Source: Puniceibacterium sp. IMCC21224 (lineage in GTDB: Bacteria > Pseudomonadota > Alphaproteobacteria > Rhodobacterales > Rhodobacteraceae). From it: a stretch of DNA of 64,000 nucleotides. The translations under genes were made by a program, and so were the position numbers. Position 1 is the first letter of the stretch; each line of letters opens with the position of its first letter. The stretch lies in contig NZ_LDPY01000001.1 of NCBI RefSeq assembly GCF_001038505.1, forward strand, positions 2,976,001-3,040,000, given 5' to 3'. Below the pieces are notes generated by a model. The model ran no database searches. It was not told the DNA's origin and saw only the letters and a list, made by a program, of their open reading frames with translations. Below are positions 16,711-24,752 of the stretch, one piece after another.

Positions 16711-17178
16711 TCACAACTTGGACGATATGACCCCGGTGGCAAAGCCGCCCATCCGCAACTCACCAAACAGCCGCTGATATTCGATCTTGGGACAGCGATT
16801 CATCACCACATCCACGCCGCGCGCCTCTGCCCTCTCTGCGGCAGCCTGGTTCACGACCCCGATCTGCATCCAGATCGTCCCGAGTGCCGGAAACGCCTCT
16901 AACGCCTCATCGACAATCGGCGGCACCGCGTCAGAGCGGCGAAAGATATCCACCATATCCACCGACTCGGACACATCCCGCAGCGACGCCCTGACAATCT
17001 GACCAAACAGCCGCTCGCCTGCATGGACGGGATTTACCGGGATCACGGTATACCCCTTGAGCCCCAGATACCGCGCCACGTAATATGACGGGCGCGCAGG
17101 ATTCATCGAAACTCCAACCACGGCGATCACCCGCGTGCGAGTCACTATATTCTTCAAAAATCTGTCGGTATACATCAT
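16711..17178 (-). CDS. CoA-binding domain protein (YccU type)
   Basis: A 155-residue Rossmann-fold protein. Residues 15-55 give the nucleotide-binding unit VIAVVGVSMNPARPSYYVAR and LKGYTVIPVNPVHAGERLFG. Then come VDMVDIFRRSDAVPPIVDEA and IWMQIGVVNQAAAERAEARG, as in CoA-binding domains related to succinyl-CoA synthetase. Small members such as YccU have no established role. Start at 17178 (MMYTD) or the next codon. Confidence 0.85.
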   Translation of the reverse strand: MMYTDRFLKNIVTRTRVIAVVGVSMNPARPSYYVARYLGLKGYTVIPVNPVHAGERLFGQIVRASLRDVSESVDMVDIFRRSDAVPPIVDEALEAFPALGTIWMQIGVVNQAAAERAEARGVDVVMNRCPKIEYQRLFGELRMGGFATGVISSKL

Positions 17179-17225
17179 GGTCTGACGCTACTGCGGACCG
17201 CGTCCATACAAAAGCAGCCAGAGCG

Positions 17226-17257
17226 AAAAAAGCGCCCAGACCATCGGGCCTGGGCGC
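17226..17257 (-). terminator. Rho-independent terminator
   Basis: GCGCCCAG (17232-17239) pairs perfectly with CTGGGCGC (17250-17257), followed on the minus strand by a T-run (A residues 17226-17231). It lies about 135 bases past the stop of the DUF2235 gene, with a second GC hairpin at about 17287-17304 before it. It probably ends the coxL-DUF2235 transcript. Confidence 0.75.
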
Positions 17258-17392
17258 AGTCGCGGAACGAGGGACAGTAGAGGTGTCGCAGGGGTTCCGG
17301 TCCTGCGATCCTGACAAAAACATAGGCACAAAAACCACAGTTAAAAGCCCATTCAAGCATATGTGATAATTTCACTTGCTTCGCCATGATCT

Positions 17393-18445
17393 CTATGTCG
17401 CCGCAGCTGCAGCAAAGGGCGGCACATCACTCACACTCTCGTGAATCCGCTCGGACGGGTCCAGCCCGACAACCCGTGTGCGACGCGTCAGGAACAGTTT
17501 ACCAACACCGCGCCACGTACCGACCGATGGAGCATTCACATCGCAGGAGAATCGTGTGCGCCACCCATCAGGGAGCGGCACATCGCACCCCCCGAGCCGT
17601 TCCAACATCCAAACCAATGGAATATTCGAGAGCGCCCGCGCCGCGTCAAAGCCCCCCAACTGACCGCCGATGTCACCATGGGTGCCACGAAACCAGACCT
17701 GCTCCATCTGCCCCGGCCAGTCAGGCGGAGAGGTCCAAAGCACCGGCGCATAGGCCGTTCGTGTCTCGTTCAGCGCGAGCGCGTGGAAACCATGCCGCAC
17801 CGAACGACCCAGCATGTGGTTGTGAAACGCGTGACGCCCCGCGCTGTAGCGACGCAACAGAGACAGCCTCAGGCCCAACGCCTTGACCGTGTCCCAGACG
17901 CCGATCATCTCGATCGGCGCTTCGGGATGGCAGTGCGCGGCTGAAAAAGCCTCGGCAGACGGCCCATGCGGATCCATTTGATACAGACGATAGATCTGCC
18001 GGATGTTGCTTTCGGTTGCCGCCTGCGGACGCAGCAGGCCGACCTGGTCAATCAGCCCCGCCAGCGACCGCACGGCATAGGCGCCACGCGAATACCCCAT
18101 CAACACGATGCGGTCGCCCACCCGATACCGCGACGCAAGATACCCATATGCCCGGCGAATCTGCCGGTTTATGCCGCGCCCCACCATGACATCCGGGGTC
18201 GTACTCCACGCATCCCACTGTACACCGGCCTCGTAATAAACCGACACCGCACCGCCAACCTCGTGCAGCAGCCGGTAGGTCAGCCCGGCATTGGTTTCAA
18301 ACCCCGGTGCCAGCGACGACATCGTGCCGTCCAGGATGATCACATGGATGCGCGGACCGCGCACCAGAACCGGAGCGGACTGCCCAGTGGCGAACCGCTG
18401 ACGCATCCACCCCAGTATCGTGTCACTCAGCCGCGATACGTCCAT
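17393..18445 (-). CDS. DUF2235 domain (alpha/beta-hydrolase-like) protein
   Basis: A 350-residue protein with the DUF2235 signature: IHVIILDGTMSSLAPGFETN near the N-terminus, GRGINRQIRRAYGYLASRY, the nucleophile-elbow-like LMGYSRGAYAVRSLAGLIDQ (Ser about residue 116), and VWFRGTHGDIGGQLGG with a His-Asp pair. DUF2235 also occurs in type VI phospholipase effectors of the Tle1 kind, but this one stands alone and no T6SS gene is nearby. The start at 18445 overlaps the 3' end of the upstream coxL-like gene by 23 bases, suggesting coupling. Confidence 0.85.
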   Translation of the reverse strand: MDVSRLSDTILGWMRQRFATGQSAPVLVRGPRIHVIILDGTMSSLAPGFETNAGLTYRLLHEVGGAVSVYYEAGVQWDAWSTTPDVMVGRGINRQIRRAYGYLASRYRVGDRIVLMGYSRGAYAVRSLAGLIDQVGLLRPQAATESNIRQIYRLYQMDPHGPSAEAFSAAHCHPEAPIEMIGVWDTVKALGLRLSLLRRYSAGRHAFHNHMLGRSVRHGFHALALNETRTAYAPVLWTSPPDWPGQMEQVWFRGTHGDIGGQLGGFDAARALSNIPLVWMLERLGGCDVPLPDGWRTRFSCDVNAPSVGTWRGVGKLFLTRRTRVVGLDPSERIHESVSDVPPFAAAAAT

Positions 18446-20720
18446 TCTGCAACATGTCCCATACCCGCTGCGGTGTGAACGGCATATCCACCTGACGAAT
18501 ATCCCGGTCCCACAGCGCGTCCTGCATGGCATTCGCCATCGCGGCCATTGACCCCACGGTCCCGGCCTCGCCGCAGCCCTTCATACCCAAGGCATTGGCG
18601 GTCGAGGGTACAACCTCGGTGGCGAATCCGATCATGGGAACATCTTTGGCGCGTGGCATCGCGTAGTCCATAAAACTTGCCGAAAGAAGCTGCCCGGCCT
18701 CGTCATAGACCACCTGTTCGGACAGCGCCTGACCGATGCCCTGCACAACGCCACCGTGCACTTGACCTTCGGCCAGCATCGGATTGATAAGGTTACCAAA
18801 ATCGTCCACCACCGTATAGCGGTCCACCACCACCTGGCCGGTCTCTGGATCGACCTCTACCTCGGCGATATGGGCCCCGTTGGGAAACGAGCGCGCGGGC
18901 AGTTGCGCCGTCGCCTTGTGGCTGAGCAGATCGTCGCGCCCCGCCTCGCGGGCCATTGCCGCCACATCCAGTATGGTCGGCGTCAGGTTCGATCCCTCAG
19001 CCCGGAACCGGTCGTCGTCAAACCCGATCTCGGATGCGGGGACGCCCATTTCATCCGCCAGAAACGCCGTCATCTTGGTGATGATATCGGCCACCACGAC
19101 CAACGTCGCATTGGTCTGCACCGTCACAGACCGCGACCCGCCAGTGCCACCGCCGTTGGGAATGAGATCACTGTCGCCCTGCACCACACGAATGCTGTCC
19201 GCCGGAATACCGGTCTGATCCGACAGGAACTGCGCAAAGACCGTCTCGTGACCCTGCCCGTTGCTTTGGGTTCCGACATAGATCACGGCGCTGCCGTCCT
19301 CTTCAAATGTGACATGCACATCTTCGGAAGGAGACCCCAGAATGCTTTCGATATAGTAACACAGGCCCTGTCCGCGCAGCTTTCCAGCCTTTTCCGATGC
19401 GGCCCTGCGCGCTGCGAATCCCGCACGATCCGCGTTCTGGGCTGCACGATCCAGCACACGCTGGAATTCGCCAACATCATAGGTCTCACCCACCTTGGTG
19501 TCATAGGGGAACTGATCGGGGCGAATGAAGTTGATGCGCCGCAGCTCCCACGGATCAACGCCCAGATCACGCGCGGCCCGGTCCATCATGCGTTCCAAAA
19601 GGTAGATCGCCTCGGGTCGGCCTGCACCACGGTATGCGTCAACCTGGGTGGTATTGGTATAAACTCCCTCAACATGCAGCCAGATCGACTGAATGTCGTA
19701 CACCCCTGTCAAAACACGGGAAAACAGTTGTGACTGGATCAGTTGCGCAAAGTTAGAGTTATAGGCGCCCAGATTCGACACCGTGTTGACCCGGTATCCG
19801 GTGATGCGATGGTTTTCGTCGAACGCCAGTTCACCCAGAGACACCAGGTCCCGCCCGGCATTGTCGCTCAGCATTGCCTCGCTGCGATCCGACATCCAGC
19901 CGACTGTGCGCCCCAACACGCGCGCCGCGTGGGCAACGACAAAATACTCGGGATAGGGCATCCCTTTCATGCCGAAACCGCCGCCCACATCCGGGTTGGT
20001 CACGCGCACATTTTCGGCCTCAAGCCCCAGCAGGTCGATCAGGTTCTGTTTCAGGCCCCAGACGCCCTGCCCGCCAAAGGCCAAATGCAGACGGGTGCCA
20101 TCCCATTCGGCGTAGCAGCCGCGCGGCTCCATCGAGTTGACTATGATACGGTTATCACTGACCGTCAGGGCCACGGTGTGCGCCGCCGCATCAAAGGCCG
20201 CGGCTGTCGCGGTCTCATCGCCCATGCCCCAATCATAGGCCAGATTGTCCGGCGCTTCGGCATGGATCGCGGTGCCGCCCACCGCCAGATCCACATGCAC
20301 CGGCAGATCTGAGTAGTCAAAACCGATCAGTTCGGCCGCATCGCGCGCCTGTTGCAGCGTCTCGGCCACGACCACCGCGATTGCTTCACCTACGAATCGG
20401 ACGCGACCATTGGCCAGCAGGGGCCGTTCGGGGGCAGCCCCCATGGTGCCATCGCGGTTCTTGACCAACGTCGCCTTCATGCCCAGCGTGACGCCACCTG
20501 CAACCAGATCCTCAGCCGTCAGGACCACATGCACACCGGGGGCGGTACGGGCCGCGCTGACATCCAGTTCGGTGATTTCGGCATGGGCAACGGGCGAGCG
20601 AAACACATAAGACCGCAGCGCACCTTTGGGTGTGATATCTTCGACATAGCGCCCAGCGCCGGTCAGAAACCGCATATCCTCGACCCGTTTTACGGGCTGA
20701 CTTTTGCCAAACTTGTCCAT
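18423..20720 (-). CDS. Xanthine dehydrogenase/CoxL-family molybdopterin-binding subunit (form II type), orphan
   Basis: The 765-residue large subunit of a molybdenum hydroxylase. It shows FGKSQPVKRVEDMRFLTGAG at the start, the Moco-binding GGGFGMKGMPYPEY, AYRGAGRPEAIYLLERMMDR (about residues 361-380), SNGQGHETVFAQFLSDQTGI and the late MKGCGEAGTVGSMAAMANAM. AYRGAGR is the form II ('putative CODH') motif, not the AYxCSFR of true CO dehydrogenase, so CO oxidation is unlikely. These enzymes normally need FAD (CoxM) and 2Fe-2S (CoxS) subunits; neither is adjacent. The substrate is unknown. Confidence 0.92.
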   Translation of the reverse strand: MDKFGKSQPVKRVEDMRFLTGAGRYVEDITPKGALRSYVFRSPVAHAEITELDVSAARTAPGVHVVLTAEDLVAGGVTLGMKATLVKNRDGTMGAAPERPLLANGRVRFVGEAIAVVVAETLQQARDAAELIGFDYSDLPVHVDLAVGGTAIHAEAPDNLAYDWGMGDETATAAAFDAAAHTVALTVSDNRIIVNSMEPRGCYAEWDGTRLHLAFGGQGVWGLKQNLIDLLGLEAENVRVTNPDVGGGFGMKGMPYPEYFVVAHAARVLGRTVGWMSDRSEAMLSDNAGRDLVSLGELAFDENHRITGYRVNTVSNLGAYNSNFAQLIQSQLFSRVLTGVYDIQSIWLHVEGVYTNTTQVDAYRGAGRPEAIYLLERMMDRAARDLGVDPWELRRINFIRPDQFPYDTKVGETYDVGEFQRVLDRAAQNADRAGFAARRAASEKAGKLRGQGLCYYIESILGSPSEDVHVTFEEDGSAVIYVGTQSNGQGHETVFAQFLSDQTGIPADSIRVVQGDSDLIPNGGGTGGSRSVTVQTNATLVVVADIITKMTAFLADEMGVPASEIGFDDDRFRAEGSNLTPTILDVAAMAREAGRDDLLSHKATAQLPARSFPNGAHIAEVEVDPETGQVVVDRYTVVDDFGNLINPMLAEGQVHGGVVQGIGQALSEQVVYDEAGQLLSASFMDYAMPRAKDVPMIGFATEVVPSTANALGMKGCGEAGTVGSMAAMANAMQDALWDRDIRQVDMPFTPQRVWDMLQNGRIAAE

Positions 20721-20907
20721 TGCTTGTCTCCTGACTCTGACGTTCCGTGTTTAGCGCGACATTAGACCGACACGCCCCGGTGTCCAGAGCCAGCGGCGGT
20801 CGAGTTTGTCACTGTTCAGATATATCCCGACGCGCCCTGTAGGTGTCGCACCCTCCGCACGCGTTTGGGGCAGACACAAAGGCGGCGTTCAGTGCATTAT
20901 GCTGGTC

Positions 20908-21513
20908 TCAGCCCTTGTCGACATCCTCGACCGCGTATTTCTTGAACAATCCGTTCTGGGTAATGAAGAACAAAAAGATCGCCGCTGTCAGGCCGAAGGT
21001 CTTGAAATAAACCCACGTTTCGGTGCTCATGCTGCGCCAGATCACTTCGTTCGCCACCGCCAAACCAAAGAACAGCGCCGTGACACGCCGGGTCAGGATC
21101 ATCCAGCCCTCATCCTCAAGCGGCATCAACCCGGACATGACGTGGCGCAGATAGCTTTGCCCGCGCAGCAGACCAAAGCCCAGCGCGCCGCCGAACAGCA
21201 CATAGATCAGCGTCGGCTTCATCTTAAAGAACCGTTCATCGTTCAGCCAGACGGACAAACCGCCGAATACCACGATCAGCACCACCGTAACGATCTGCAT
21301 AATCGCCAGCTTACCAGTCAACCACCACAGGATGCCGGTACAGGCCACAATCACCGGGATGAACCCGGCCGTAACCAGAATAAAGCCTTTGTATTCAGTC
21401 CCCGCGATGGTGAACACATCGTCCTTGAGCCAAAGATACGCGGCAAAGAATGCCAGCACCGGCCCCAGTTCGAGGGCGGTCTTGAGCATCGGGTTGATGG
21501 GGTCGTTCGACAT
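20908..21513 (-). CDS. ispZ: Inner membrane-spanning protein YciB / septation protein A
   Basis: A 201-residue protein with about five membrane helices. Diagnostic stretches are LKTALELGPVLAFFAAYLWL, KPTLIYVLFGGALGFGLLRG and NEVIWRSMSTETWVYFKTFG. The family is linked to cell envelope synthesis and septation; the mechanism is not established. The start at 21513 is followed by a usual Roseobacter-like leader MSNDPINPM. The next gene upstream, an EamA permease, ends 44 bases before it, so co-transcription is likely. Confidence 0.93.
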   Translation of the reverse strand: MSNDPINPMLKTALELGPVLAFFAAYLWLKDDVFTIAGTEYKGFILVTAGFIPVIVACTGILWWLTGKLAIMQIVTVVLIVVFGGLSVWLNDERFFKMKPTLIYVLFGGALGFGLLRGQSYLRHVMSGLMPLEDEGWMILTRRVTALFFGLAVANEVIWRSMSTETWVYFKTFGLTAAIFLFFITQNGLFKKYAVEDVDKG

Positions 21514-21557
21514 ATGGGTCTCCGATGTCTGAGGCTTGCGTGCCTCTATATGGGGAT

Positions 21558-22460
21558 TCAGCCGCCCAACTCAACAATCACTGCGCCAGCCGCAATCAGC
21601 GCCATCAGGGCGATGCGCCTCGGGCCGACCGTCTCGCGCAAAAAGATCCAGCCAATCACCGCCGCAAACACGGTCGAGGTTTCGCGCAGCACCGCCGCCT
21701 CGCCGACCTTGTCGAGTCGCGTGGCCAGCATGATCGAGCCAAAGCTGCCAAAGGCGATCACCCCGCCAATCACCCCGCGCAGCAGCAGCGGGCCCGGGGC
21801 GGGCCGGTCCGCCATCGCCCGCCAGCGCAGATAGGCGTAGGGCGGCAATGCCACGCCATCAATGACGAAATACCAGGCAAGAAAGGTAAAGGGATCGGCA
21901 GAGGCGCGGATGCCATAAGCGTCATAGGTGGTATAAAGCGCGACAAACATCCCGGTCAGCACGGCAAAACCCAGCGCCGCAGGCAGCGTGTCGCGCGCCA
22001 CTTCCAGATGGCGCAGGTTATAGAGCGCCAGACCAAAGATCCCCGACATCAGCACCGCGACGCCCAACCATTGCACCGCGCCAAATACCTCTCCGAAAAT
22101 CAGGTAGGCGCCAAACACGGTAAACAGCGGCCCGGTGCCGCGCACCACCGGGTAGACCACCGTATAGGCACCGCGTGTATAGGCCTTGGCCTGGAGGATT
22201 TTGTAGATCAGATGGATCACAAACATCCCGACGAATATCGGCCAGAGCTCCGGTTCCGGAAATGGTACAACGAAAAACACCACCGGCAGCGCCATCACGA
22301 AATAGCTGGCGTCGATGGCACCGCGCGACAGCCAGGGATCATGACGGCCCTTTTGCAAAGCGCCAAAGATTGCATGCAAAAACGCCGCCAGAAGCGCCAG
22401 AACCAAAGCCAGTTGATGTCCGGCCTCTGTACCGTCAAGCGAGATGATCCAGGCGCTCAC
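21558..22460 (-). CDS. EamA-family (DMT superfamily) permease
   Basis: A 300-residue protein with about ten membrane helices in two EamA repeats. Repeat one includes LALVLALLAAFLHAIFGALQ and AYTVVYPVVRGTGPLFTVFG; repeat two includes VIAFGSFGSIMLATRLDKVG and VFAAVIGWIFLRETVGPRRI. DMT permeases export or import metabolites of many kinds; no substrate is inferred. It lies between ftsY and ispZ on the same strand. Confidence 0.87.
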   Translation of the reverse strand: MSAWIISLDGTEAGHQLALVLALLAAFLHAIFGALQKGRHDPWLSRGAIDASYFVMALPVVFFVVPFPEPELWPIFVGMFVIHLIYKILQAKAYTRGAYTVVYPVVRGTGPLFTVFGAYLIFGEVFGAVQWLGVAVLMSGIFGLALYNLRHLEVARDTLPAALGFAVLTGMFVALYTTYDAYGIRASADPFTFLAWYFVIDGVALPPYAYLRWRAMADRPAPGPLLLRGVIGGVIAFGSFGSIMLATRLDKVGEAAVLRETSTVFAAVIGWIFLRETVGPRRIALMALIAAGAVIVELGG

Positions 22461-22512
22461 CTCTGGGGGGCCGCAATTTGGCTGATGATCGGGTCACTTC
22501 GTGAAAGAAATT

Positions 22513-23748
22513 TCATTCTGTTTCAAGACCGGTCAGAGCGGCGGCAAATTCTTCGGGGTCAAACGGCGCCAGATCATCAATCTGTTCGCCCACACCGATT
22601 GCATGTATCGGCAGGCCGAATTTGTCGGCCAGCGCCACCAGCACCCCGCCCTTGGCTGTGCCGTCCAGCTTGGTCATCACCAGACCGGTCACATTGGCCA
22701 GCTTTTGAAAGGTTTCGACCTGGTTCAGCGCGTTCTGGCCCGTGGTCGCATCCAGCACCAACAACGTATTGTGGGGCGCGTCGGGGTCCTTTTTGCGGAT
22801 GACGCGGACGATTTTCGACAGCTCTTCCATCAGATCGGCGCGATTCTGCAACCGGCCGGCCGTGTCGATCATCAGCAAGTCAGCGCCATCGGCTTGCGCC
22901 TTGGTCATCGCGTCAAAGGCAAGGCTGGCGGGGTCGGACCCTTCGGGCGCTGTCAGCACTGGCACACCGGCGCGGTCGCCCCAGACTTGCAACTGTTCGA
23001 CCGCAGCGGCGCGAAAGGTGTCCCCCGCGGCGATCACCACCTGTTTCCCGGCGCCGCGAAATTGCGACGCCAGCTTGCCAATGGTCGTGGTCTTGCCCGA
23101 TCCGTTCACCCCGACAACCAGCACCACCTGCGGCTTGGTCGGATAAAGCGGCAGCGGACGCGCCACCGGCTCCATGATCCGGGCAATTTCAGCCGCGAGC
23201 AGCTGCTTGATTTCCTGGACTGACAGTTTGCGCCCATAACGCCCCTCGGCCATGTTGGCAGTCACCCGCAGAGCGGTATCGACCCCCATGTCGGCGGCGA
23301 TCAGCAGCTCTTCGAGCTGTTCGAGCATATCGTCGTCCAGCGTACGACGCAGCACCGGGCCACTGTCAGTGCGGCCAAAGAGCCGCCCCAGAACACCGGC
23401 GGGGCGCCCTTGGGGTTGCGGTGCCGGGTTTTCTTTCGGTGGCGTTTGCGGCGCGGGTGCCGGCGGTGCGACCAACGGAATTTCAACTGGCGGCGCGGGA
23501 GGCGTTTCGCTGACCGGCGCGGGAGCCGGATCTTTTGGCACGTCGACCTGTGCCGGTTCGGGCACCGGGAACGGTTCGGGCTGACGCGGCTCGGGCTGAC
23601 GCGGCTCGGGCTGCCGGGGTTCTGGCACGGCCTCGGGCACCACATCGGGTTCGGCGCTGCCGCCATCCTCGACAATGGCATCCAGCCCCTCTTCGAGCTT
23701 TGATGATGATTTGAAAAGCTTGCTCTTGAGCTTGCCGAAAAACGACAT
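22513..23748 (-). CDS. ftsY: Signal recognition particle receptor FtsY
   Basis: The SRP receptor GTPase docks ribosome-SRP complexes at the membrane. The 411-residue protein has a short basic start (MSFFGKLKSKLFKSSSKLEE), a Pro/Glu-rich A domain (residues 25-110), an N domain and a G domain. G-domain motifs: VVGVNGSGKTTTIGKLASQF, the DTFRAAAVEQLQVW insertion box, LLMIDTAGRLQNRADLMEEL, and VMTKLDGTAKGGVL. The A domain carries a 15-bp tandem repeat giving EPRQP several times. Start at 23748 is chosen over an upstream ATG because it opens the usual MxFFxKLK leader. Confidence 0.97.
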   Translation of the reverse strand: MSFFGKLKSKLFKSSSKLEEGLDAIVEDGGSAEPDVVPEAVPEPRQPEPRQPEPRQPEPFPVPEPAQVDVPKDPAPAPVSETPPAPPVEIPLVAPPAPAPQTPPKENPAPQPQGRPAGVLGRLFGRTDSGPVLRRTLDDDMLEQLEELLIAADMGVDTALRVTANMAEGRYGRKLSVQEIKQLLAAEIARIMEPVARPLPLYPTKPQVVLVVGVNGSGKTTTIGKLASQFRGAGKQVVIAAGDTFRAAAVEQLQVWGDRAGVPVLTAPEGSDPASLAFDAMTKAQADGADLLMIDTAGRLQNRADLMEELSKIVRVIRKKDPDAPHNTLLVLDATTGQNALNQVETFQKLANVTGLVMTKLDGTAKGGVLVALADKFGLPIHAIGVGEQIDDLAPFDPEEFAAALTGLETE

Positions 23749-23846
23749 GTGGTCTGTCTCCGCCTGATCCCCTCTCACCTACTGCCTGCGGGCCGCAGAT
23801 GAAAGTGTGAGTTGACGCGGGCACTTCGTTCGGCCCTGATGCGGGT

Positions 23847-24731
23847 ATGTGGCGTGTGATGGTTCTGATTTTGACGATGTGCGCACCGGGGATCGGCAGC
23901 GCCGAACCAGGAACGCTATGCAGCTCCGGCAGCTATGGCCCGGTAGAGTGCATCCGACCGTCGCAATTTGTCCATGACACCTGCCAGGCCATCGACCATT
24001 TCGCAACCCGACACGGCATAGATCCCGGTTTCTTTGCCCGGCTGATCTGGCAGGAAAGCCGGTTTGACCCTAACGCCCTTAGCCCTGCCCGCGCGATGGG
24101 AATCGCGCAGTTCATCGCTTCGACCGCCGTCTTGCGTGGGCTGCGCGACACCTACAACCCAGCCGAGGCGCTAGAACATTCCGCCGAATATCTGGGCGAG
24201 ATGACGCGCCACTACGGCAATCCCGGACTGGCGGCGATCGGATATAACGGCGGCGAACGGCGCGCCGAGGGGCTGATCGCAGGCACCGGCGCGCTGGCAC
24301 GTGAGACGGTGAACTACGTGCAAATCATCACCGGCCTGACCGCCGAGACGTGGCGCGATTCGCCCCCCAAATCGCATGATTTCCGCCTGTCCAAGTCCCT
24401 GCCGTTTCGCGCCGCCTGTCATGATCTGGCACGCAACCGTCGGCTGACACCCTACCCGCGCCCGGAACCCACGCTCAAACCCTGGGGGGTGCAAGTGGCC
24501 TTTGGCACCTCAACCGCTGCGGCGCGGGCCAAGGTGCAGGCGCTGCGCCCCGCCTGCCGCAGCACGCTAAAGGACGAAACCGTTGACTATGTCTATGAGA
24601 AAAGCCGCGCCAGCCCGCGCGGCGGCTACTACATGGCCCGCGTCAGTCGCAACAGCCGCGACGACGCCTGGCGCCTGTGCAGCAGGATCAAGGCGCAGGG
24701 GTGCATCTGCGCGGTGTATCCGAATGGGTGA
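23847..24731 (+). CDS. Lytic transglycosylase (SLT domain) with C-terminal SPOR-like region
   Basis: A 294-residue exported murein hydrolase. The signal peptide (MWRVMVLILTMCAPGIGSAE) is followed by a transglycosylase domain with catalytic Glu in FFARLIWQESRFDPNALSPA and then RAMGIAQFIASTAVLRGLRD and AIGYNGGERRAEGLI (about residues 60-150). Residues 210-293 (WGVQVAFGTSTAAARAKVQA to YYMARVSRNSRDDAWRLCSR) look like a SPOR-type peptidoglycan-binding fold. Divergent from ftsY by about 100 bases. Confidence 0.9.
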   Translation: MWRVMVLILTMCAPGIGSAEPGTLCSSGSYGPVECIRPSQFVHDTCQAIDHFATRHGIDPGFFARLIWQESRFDPNALSPARAMGIAQFIASTAVLRGLRDTYNPAEALEHSAEYLGEMTRHYGNPGLAAIGYNGGERRAEGLIAGTGALARETVNYVQIITGLTAETWRDSPPKSHDFRLSKSLPFRAACHDLARNRRLTPYPRPEPTLKPWGVQVAFGTSTAAARAKVQALRPACRSTLKDETVDYVYEKSRASPRGGYYMARVSRNSRDDAWRLCSRIKAQGCICAVYPNG

Positions 24732-24752
24732 TGCCGTGGGAACAAAGTACAC

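Noticed and set aside
17393..18445. DUF2235 protein as a type VI secretion phospholipase effector
   Set aside because: No VgrG, PAAR, chaperone or immunity gene is adjacent; only the shared fold remains as evidence.
18756..19733. 325-residue plus-strand open frame
   Set aside because: Antisense to the CoxL-like gene; no start signal or domain.
18423..20720. Carbon monoxide dehydrogenase (form I coxL)
   Set aside because: The active-site loop reads AYRGAGR, the form II motif, and coxM/coxS are absent.
21525..22802. 425-residue plus-strand open frame
   Set aside because: Antisense to the EamA permease and the ftsY 3' end.
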